In this document: positions 59,307 through 64,000 of the stretch, in pieces
Layout of the letters: each line of letters opens with the position of its first letter
Numbering within the stretch: position 1 is the stretch's first letter
Assembly (NCBI RefSeq): GCF_003116035.1
Contig: NZ_LGQW01000015.1
Location: forward strand, 4,483,258 to 4,547,257
Source of the DNA: Azospirillum sp. TSH64
GTDB lineage: Bacteria > Pseudomonadota > Alphaproteobacteria > Azospirillales > Azospirillaceae
DNA length: 64,000 bases
Reading direction: 5' to 3'
The notes under the pieces: generated by a model
What the model was told of the DNA's origin: nothing
Seen by the model: only the letters and a program-made list of their open reading frames with translations
Database searches by the model: none
Made by a program: the position numbers and the translations under genes

Positions 59307-60749
59307 ATGCGTGCCAGTGGTGAAGCTTCCGGCAACGGCGCCTGCGCCGTCGTCGAGAATGTGACCTTCGACGAAATCCAGATCGGCCAGTCGGCCAGCC
59401 TGTCCCGTCAGCTGACGCTGATGGATGTGGAGCTGTTCGCCACCGTGTCGGGCAACATCAACCCGGCCCATCTCGACCCGAAATTCGCCGCCGACAGCCG
59501 GTTCCAGAAGGTGATCGGTCCCGGCATGTGGTCGGGTTCGCTGATCTCGGGTGTGCTGGGCACCTATCTGCCGGGCGCCGGCTCGCTCTATGCCGGCCAG
59601 AGCCTGCAGTTCCGCCGCCCGGTCGGCCTGGGCGACATCGTCACCGCCACCGTCACCGTGATCGAGAAGCGTCCGGCCAAGAACGTCGTCGTCTTCGACT
59701 GCGTCTGCACCAACCAGGATGGCGAGATCGTCGTGCTGGGCACCGCCGAGGTGATCGCCCCGACCCAGAAGGTCATCCGCCCGGCGCATGAGCTGCCGCA
59801 GATCCAGATGATCCGCCACGACAAGCACGACGCCCTGCTCGCCAAATGCGACGAGCTGCCGCCGGTGGTCACCGCCGTCGCCTATCCCTGCGATGTCAGC
59901 TCGCTGCAGGGCGCCGTCGAGGCGGCAGAGGCCGGGCTGATCGAGCCGATCCTGGTCGGGCCGGAAGCGCTCATCCGCAAGGTCGCCGCGGCCGGCGGGC
60001 TCGACATCGCCCGTTACCGCATCGTCGACGCCGCCCACAGCCGCGCCGCTGCCGCCGCCGCCGTGGCGCTGGCCCGCACCGGCGAGGCCGAAGCGGTGAT
60101 GAAGGGCAGCCTGCACACCGACGAGCTGATGGGCGAGGTGGTGAAGAAGGAGACCGGCCTGCGCACCGCCAGCCGGATCAGCCACGTCTTCCTGATGAAT
60201 GTGCCGACCTACTCCAAGACGCTGCTGATCACCGACGCGGCGATCAACATCTACCCGACGCTGGAGGACAAGGTCCACATCGTCCAGAACGCCATCGACC
60301 TCGCCAAGGTGCTGGGCGTCGCCACCCCGCGCGTCGCCATCCTGTCGGCGGTCGAGACGATCAACCCGAAGATCAACACCACGCTGGAAGCCGCCGCGCT
60401 GTGCAAGATGGCCGACCGCGGCCAGATCACCGGTGGCATCCTGGACGGCCCGCTGGCCTTCGACAACGCCATCTCCGCCGAGGCGGCGCGCACCAAAGGC
60501 ATCACTTCCCCGGTCGCCGGCCAGCCGGACATCCTGCTTGCCCCCGATCTGGAGGCCGGCAACATGCTGGTCAAGCAGCTGTCGTTCCTGGCGAATGCCG
60601 ACCTCGCCGGCATCGTGCTGGGCGCCAAGGTGCCGGTCATCCTCACCAGCCGCGCCGACAATGTGCGGGCCCGGCTCGCCTCCTGCGCCGTCGCCTCGCT
60701 GGTCGCCGCCGCCAAACGCCAGCCGAAGCTCGCGCTGGCCGCCGAATAG
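59307..60749 (+). CDS. Bifunctional enoyl-CoA hydratase/phosphate acetyltransferase (MaoC-Pta)
   Basis: A 480-residue fusion. Residues about 10-155 form a MaoC hot-dog domain (SGNINPAHLDPKFA, VIGPGMWSGSLISG); residues about 170-475 form a phosphate acyltransferase (Pta) domain (VLVGPEALIRK-type strand, MKGSLHTDELMG, VPTYSKTLLITDAAIN, ILDGPLAFDNAIS). The ATG at 59307 matches the family. It is 12 bp before ackA, so acyl-CoA to acyl-phosphate to acid plus ATP is encoded as one operon. The MaoC part hints at use of enoyl- or hydroxyacyl-CoA. Confidence 0.93.
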   Translation: MRASGEASGNGACAVVENVTFDEIQIGQSASLSRQLTLMDVELFATVSGNINPAHLDPKFAADSRFQKVIGPGMWSGSLISGVLGTYLPGAGSLYAGQSLQFRRPVGLGDIVTATVTVIEKRPAKNVVVFDCVCTNQDGEIVVLGTAEVIAPTQKVIRPAHELPQIQMIRHDKHDALLAKCDELPPVVTAVAYPCDVSSLQGAVEAAEAGLIEPILVGPEALIRKVAAAGGLDIARYRIVDAAHSRAAAAAAVALARTGEAEAVMKGSLHTDELMGEVVKKETGLRTASRISHVFLMNVPTYSKTLLITDAAINIYPTLEDKVHIVQNAIDLAKVLGVATPRVAILSAVETINPKINTTLEAAALCKMADRGQITGGILDGPLAFDNAISAEAARTKGITSPVAGQPDILLAPDLEAGNMLVKQLSFLANADLAGIVLGAKVPVILTSRADNVRARLASCAVASLVAAAKRQPKLALAAE

Positions 60750-60761
60750 GACATCCCCGTC

Positions 60762-61988
60762 ATGGTCGCACTGTCAAATTCCAGCGAGGACGCCTGCCTC
60801 GTCATCAATGCGGGTTCCTCCAGCCTGAAATTTTGCGTCTTCCAGGGTGGCAGCGCCACCGAGATCGAGCCGGTCGTCACCGGCCAGATCTCCGGCATCG
60901 GCACCGCTCCCCGCTTCGAGGCGAAGGACGCCGCCCGCCACAAGATCGCCGACCACAGCTGGGCCGCCGGTGAGAATCCGGGCCGCCCGGAGCTGCTCCA
61001 CCATCTGCTCGACTGGATCGGCGACACGCTGAAGGGCGCCACTTTGGTGGCCGCCGGCCACCGCGTCGTCCATGGCGGCACCCGCTTCTCGGCACCCGTG
61101 CGCGTCACCCCGGCGGTGCTCGACCAGCTGGAGGAGCTGATCCCGCTCGCTCCCCTGCATGAGCCGCACAACATCGCCGCCATGCGGGCGCTGGCCCAGG
61201 TCTATCCGTCGCTGCCGCAGGTCGCCTGCTTCGACACTGCTTTCCACCAGACCCAGCCCTGGCAGTCGCAGACCTTCGCCATCCCGCGCGAACTGACGGC
61301 GGAGGGCATCCGCCGCTACGGCTTCCACGGGTTGAGCTACGAGTACATCGCCCACCGCCTGCCCCAGGTGGCGCCGGAACTGGCCGACGCTCATGTGGTG
61401 GTCTGCCATCTCGGCAGCGGCGCCAGCCTGTGCGCCATGCGCGGCGGGCACAGCGTCGACACCACGATGGGATTCACCGCGCTGGACGGCGTGCCGATGG
61501 GCACCCGGCCGGGCACCATCGATCCCGGCGTGCTGATCTATCTGATGCGCGAGAAGGGCTACGGCGCCGACGAGCTGGAGAAGCTGCTCTACCACAAGTC
61601 GGGCATGCTGGGCGTCTCGGGCCTCTCCAACGACATGCGCGACCTGGAAAACTCCGACCTGCCGGCGGCTGCCGAGGCGGTGGAGCTGTTCTGCCACAAC
61701 GTCGCCAAGCAGGTGGCGGCACTGGCCGGCTCGATGGGCGGGCTGGACGCGGTGGTCTTCACCGCCGGCGTCGGCGAGAACTCCACACTGGTGCGGTCGC
61801 GGGTGGTGGAGAAGCTGTCCTGGCTCGGCGTCGCCATCGACCCGGCGGCCAATCGGGCGAAGGCGACCCGCATCTCCGCCCAGGAGAGCCGCGTGCCGGT
61901 CTTCATCATCCCGACCGACGAGGAACGGATGATCGCCCGCCACACGCTGGGCGTGATTGCAGCAGAGCAGTTGGAACGGGCGGCGTAA
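60762..61988 (+). CDS. ackA: Acetate kinase (acetate/propionate family)
   Basis: A 408-residue ASKHA-fold kinase that interconverts acetyl-phosphate plus ADP with acetate plus ATP. Motifs: VINAGSSSLKFCVF, GFHGLSYEYI, CHLGSGASLCAMRGGHSVDTTMGFT (given by ends), MGTRPGTIDPGVL and FTAGVGENS. It forms a two-gene operon with the MaoC-Pta gene. Propionate or butyrate are possible alternative substrates. Confidence 0.96.
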   Translation: MVALSNSSEDACLVINAGSSSLKFCVFQGGSATEIEPVVTGQISGIGTAPRFEAKDAARHKIADHSWAAGENPGRPELLHHLLDWIGDTLKGATLVAAGHRVVHGGTRFSAPVRVTPAVLDQLEELIPLAPLHEPHNIAAMRALAQVYPSLPQVACFDTAFHQTQPWQSQTFAIPRELTAEGIRRYGFHGLSYEYIAHRLPQVAPELADAHVVVCHLGSGASLCAMRGGHSVDTTMGFTALDGVPMGTRPGTIDPGVLIYLMREKGYGADELEKLLYHKSGMLGVSGLSNDMRDLENSDLPAAAEAVELFCHNVAKQVAALAGSMGGLDAVVFTAGVGENSTLVRSRVVEKLSWLGVAIDPAANRAKATRISAQESRVPVFIIPTDEERMIARHTLGVIAAEQLERAA

Positions 61989-62009
61989 GCGCAGCAGACG
62001 CCGGCAATT

Positions 62010-62036
62010 CTCCCTCTCCCAGAACGGGAGGGGGAG
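62010..62036. repeat. C/G-rich hairpin after ackA
   Basis: CTCCCTCTCCC (62010-62020) pairs with GGGAGGGGGAG (62026-62036), 11 positions with one G-U, around a 5-base loop. It begins 21 bp after the ackA stop and precedes the DMT transporter gene; it may act as terminator or stability element. Confidence 0.55.
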
Positions 62037-62062
62037 ACCTCCCCGGGCAGGAAAGCGTCATC

Positions 62063-63013
62063 ATGGAACAGGTCCCTACAAGCGCCGCCGCCAAACCGCC
62101 GGAAAATGTCCGACTCGGCATCCTGTCGATGCTGCTGGCGATGGCCCTGATGACCATCATGAACGCACTCGCCAAGATCCTGGCGGAGAGCTATCCGCTG
62201 GGCGAGGTCACCTTCTTCCGCAACCTGTTCGCCCTGCTGCCGGCGGTCGCCATGGTCGCCGCGGCGGGCGGGCGGAGCTGCCTGCACACCGACCATTGGC
62301 AGGGGCATCTGTGGCGGGCCATCGTCGGGCTGGCATCGATGGTGCTGCTGTTCTGGGCCTATCACCTGATGCCGCTGGCCAATGCGGTGGCGATCTCCTA
62401 CTCCGCCCCGCTGTTCCTCACCGCCCTCTCGGTGCCGCTGCTGGGGGAGAGGGTCGGCGCCTTCCGCTGGGGTGCGGTGGCGGTCGGCTTCGCCGGGGTG
62501 CTGATCATGGTCCAGCCCGGCGCCGGCATGCTCGACCGCGGGGCGTTGGTGGCGCTGACCGCCGCCGTCTGCTACGCGCTGGCGATGATCGCCATGCGCC
62601 AGCTGGGCCGCACGGAAAAGCCGGTGACGACGGTCTTCTATTTCACCGTGGTCTCGACCCTGCTCAGCGCGCTGGCCCTGCCGTTCGGCTGGACGACGCC
62701 GGACGGCCATGCGCTGGCGCTGATGGCGGGAATGGGGATCGCCGGCGGCGGGGCACAGTATTTCAGCACGCGGGCCTATTCGCTGGCCCGGGCGGTGGTG
62801 GTCGGCCCCTTCAGCTATGCCAGCCTGATCTACGCGACGATCCTCGGCTGGCTGGTCTGGGGCGATGTGCCGGCCCCGCATGTGATCGTCGGCGCCACTG
62901 TGGTGATCGGCAGCGGACTGCTGATCCTCTACCGCGAAACCCGCCGCGCCGCGGCGTCCCCATCGAAGCCTTGCACAACACCGTCGGGCGCCGGGCCGAT
63001 CCGGACCGCCTGA
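62063..63013 (+). CDS. DMT family transporter (EamA)
   Basis: A 316-residue membrane protein with ten hydrophobic segments: AMALMTIMNALAKIL at the start, GEVTFFRNLFALLPA and the second half beginning near LVALTAAVCYALAMIAMRQLG (given by ends). The ATG at 62063 follows AGGAAAGCGTC. The C-terminal 30 residues are polar. The substrate is unknown and its place between ackA and the Pgk-like gene does not reveal one. Confidence 0.92.
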   Translation: MEQVPTSAAAKPPENVRLGILSMLLAMALMTIMNALAKILAESYPLGEVTFFRNLFALLPAVAMVAAAGGRSCLHTDHWQGHLWRAIVGLASMVLLFWAYHLMPLANAVAISYSAPLFLTALSVPLLGERVGAFRWGAVAVGFAGVLIMVQPGAGMLDRGALVALTAAVCYALAMIAMRQLGRTEKPVTTVFYFTVVSTLLSALALPFGWTTPDGHALALMAGMGIAGGGAQYFSTRAYSLARAVVVGPFSYASLIYATILGWLVWGDVPAPHVIVGATVVIGSGLLILYRETRRAAASPSKPCTTPSGAGPIRTA

Positions 63014-63062
63014 CCGGCAAAGAACGAACGACAAGACTGGTTCGAAGAAAAGGACAGGCATC

Positions 63063-63821
63063 ATGCTTACGACCGATGTCCGAGGCAATTCGGCCCCCCG
63101 ACCGACAGGCCGGCTGCATCTGATCACGGGTGGTCGTGATGCAGCCGCCCCATCCCGGCCGACACTGTTCACCCCGGCCCGCAAGGCGGGACGGTCCGAC
63201 CACGCGGTTTGCGCCATCGTCGGCGGTACCACCCTGTCCGCCAAGCTGGAGCTGCTGGGTCGGCTGGTGACGCGGGTCGACGTTCTGGCGCTGGGCGGCG
63301 GCGTCGCCAACACCGTCCTGGCGGCGACCGGCACCGACATGGGCGCCTCGCTGTGCGACTATGGGCTGATCGACGAGGCCCGCAAGCTGCTGGACCGGGC
63401 AAAGACCTGCGGCTGCGAGCTGCTGCTGCCGGTCGACGTGGTGGTGGCGAGCGATGCACGGAGCGGAACGGAGGACCGTATCGTCCCCTGCTCCGCCATC
63501 GGGCCGGAGGACATGGTGCTCGACATCGGTCCGGCAACCATTGCGCGGCTGACCGCCTGCGTCGAGGCCGCCAGGACCGTGGTGTGGACGGGGCCGCTCG
63601 GCGTCTATGAGATCGCCCCCTTCGACGGCGGCACCGACGCGCTGGCCTGGTTCATCGCCCGGCGCACCCGCGACGCCGGCCTGCGGTCGGTGGCTGCCGG
63701 TAACGACACCATCGCCGCGCTGACCGCGGCGGGGGTAGAGAACCGCTTCAGCGAACTGACCAGCCGCGACGCCCTGCCGGACTGGCTCGATGCAGCCACC
63801 CCGCGCGCCGTCCCCGCCTGA
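63063..63821 (+). CDS. Stand-alone C-terminal phosphoglycerate kinase-like protein
   Basis: A 252-residue protein matching only the nucleotide-binding C-terminal half of phosphoglycerate kinase (normal length about 395). About 48 unrelated N-terminal residues precede the match. Recognisable parts: CAIVGGTTLSAKLELL (canonical GGAKVSxK, with the first lysine replaced by T57), VDVLALGGGVANT, LLPVDVVVA, WTGPLGVYE (canonical NGP) and AAGNDTIAAL (canonical GGGDT). The 3-phosphoglycerate-binding half is missing, so it cannot be a normal Pgk. The start ATG has an AGGA site. Either a relic or a repurposed domain; gap follows 71 bp later. Confidence 0.85.
   Translation: MLTTDVRGNSAPRPTGRLHLITGGRDAAAPSRPTLFTPARKAGRSDHAVCAIVGGTTLSAKLELLGRLVTRVDVLALGGGVANTVLAATGTDMGASLCDYGLIDEARKLLDRAKTCGCELLLPVDVVVASDARSGTEDRIVPCSAIGPEDMVLDIGPATIARLTACVEAARTVVWTGPLGVYEIAPFDGGTDALAWFIARRTRDAGLRSVAAGNDTIAALTAAGVENRFSELTSRDALPDWLDAATPRAVPA
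63111..63147. other. Inverted repeat inside the 5' end of the Pgk-like gene
   Basis: CGGCTGCATC (63111-63120) and GATGCAGCCG (63138-63147) are perfect 10-bp arms; inner CACG and CGTG can pair further. It covers codons 17-28, in the part that does not match Pgk. The RNA would fold strongly close to the start codon. Confidence 0.55.
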
Positions 63822-63853
63822 TCGCGGGCTTGCGCGCCGATATCGGAATTCCT

Positions 63854-63869
63854 GCGGGTCGAAACCCGC
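63854..63869. other. Small stem-loop between the Pgk-like gene and gap
   Basis: GCGGGT and ACCCGC pair over 6 bp around a CGAA tetraloop. It starts 33 bp after the Pgk-like stop and 24 bp before the gap start codon. No U-tract follows, so a leader element of gap is as likely as a terminator. Confidence 0.4.
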
Positions 63870-63892
63870 CTTATGAACGACTGGAGCACATC

Positions 63893-64000
63893 ATGGCTGT
63901 ACGGGTAGCGATCAATGGGTTCGGCCGCATCGGCCGTCTGGTTCTGCGCGCCATCTACGAGAGCGGCCGCAAGGACGTGGAGGTCGTGGCGATCAACGAC
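63893..64000 (+). CDS. gap: Glyceraldehyde-3-phosphate dehydrogenase, 5' part
   Basis: The first 36 codons of type I GAPDH are present before the window ends: MAVRVAINGFGRIGRLVLRA and VVAIND are the NAD-binding strand-loop-helix. The ATG at 63893 follows CTGGAG. The enzyme oxidises glyceraldehyde-3-phosphate in glycolysis and runs in reverse in gluconeogenesis. It is co-directional with the Pgk-like gene. Confidence 0.95.
   Translation, partial: MAVRVAINGFGRIGRLVLRAIYESGRKDVEVVAIND

Noticed and set aside
63063..63821. Frameshifted full-length pgk
   Set aside because: The upstream DNA encodes a complete DMT transporter and no Pgk N-terminal residues are found in any frame between 62063 and 63200.
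1..64000. Phage, transposon, CRISPR or toxin-antitoxin system
   Set aside because: I looked for integrase, transposase, repeat-spacer patterns and small paired genes on both strands and found none.

Overview
The window is about 64 kb of GC-rich, gene-dense DNA with ATGA stop/start overlaps, Liv-type and Dpp-type ABC importers, a fused MaoC-Pta protein and a FocA/NirC channel. This fits an alphaproteobacterium of the Rhodospirillales, most likely Azospirillum or a close relative. That placement is an inference from style and gene content, not from a marker gene. I see no tRNA, rRNA, CRISPR array, insertion sequence or phage gene. Most of the window is catabolic accessory DNA arranged as regulator plus pathway plus transporter modules; the last 7 kb is central carbon metabolism.

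Region 1 (1-7136): the 3' end of a LysR gene, then a minus-strand operon (SDR, acyl-CoA dehydrogenase, APH-type kinase, DUF6285 protein, histidine phosphatase) with a divergent TetR gene and a convergent AMP-forming acyl-CoA ligase. The gene set matches the levulinate/4-hydroxyacid pathway (LvaA-LvaE) of Pseudomonas putida. Region 2 (7401-21598): an IclR-centred module with a two-domain alpha/beta hydrolase, a lactonase-like MBL protein, two FAD oxidoreductases, an aconitase-like LeuC/LeuD-type hydratase pair, an isocitrate lyase/PEP mutase family lyase and a complete Liv-type ABC importer. Two near-identical 17-bp inverted repeats tie it together as a likely IclR regulon whose substrate is not obvious. 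Region 3 (21615-26494): a methyltransferase, an MFS exporter divergent from a LysR regulator, and ilvA.

Region 4 (26586-37152): a GntR/FCD regulator followed by a sugar-acid operon: DUF1537 kinase, PdxA2-type dehydrogenase, iron alcohol dehydrogenase, DapA-family aldolase, sodium/solute symporter, a cytosolic Asp-box (sialidase-fold) protein, a hydratase and two SDRs. A 12-bp motif lies on either side of gntR. Region 5 (37294-42177): a lactate-permease-like carrier, a DMT transporter divergent from a MocR regulator, and a LysR gene. Region 6 (42501-54368): a long operon for uptake and hydrolysis of an amide or peptide-like compound (M20 deacylase, class II aldolase, Dpp-type importer, ketopantoate reductase homologue, M20 amidohydrolase, acetylpolyamine-type deacetylase, DMT transporter).

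Region 7 (54643-64000): a PAS-GGDEF diguanylate cyclase, a formate/nitrite channel preceded by two identical-architecture operators, enolase, MaoC-Pta, acetate kinase, a DMT transporter, a stand-alone C-terminal half of phosphoglycerate kinase, and the start of gap. A family of C-rich/G-rich hairpins is scattered through intergenic gaps, including right after the binding-protein gene of both ABC importers.
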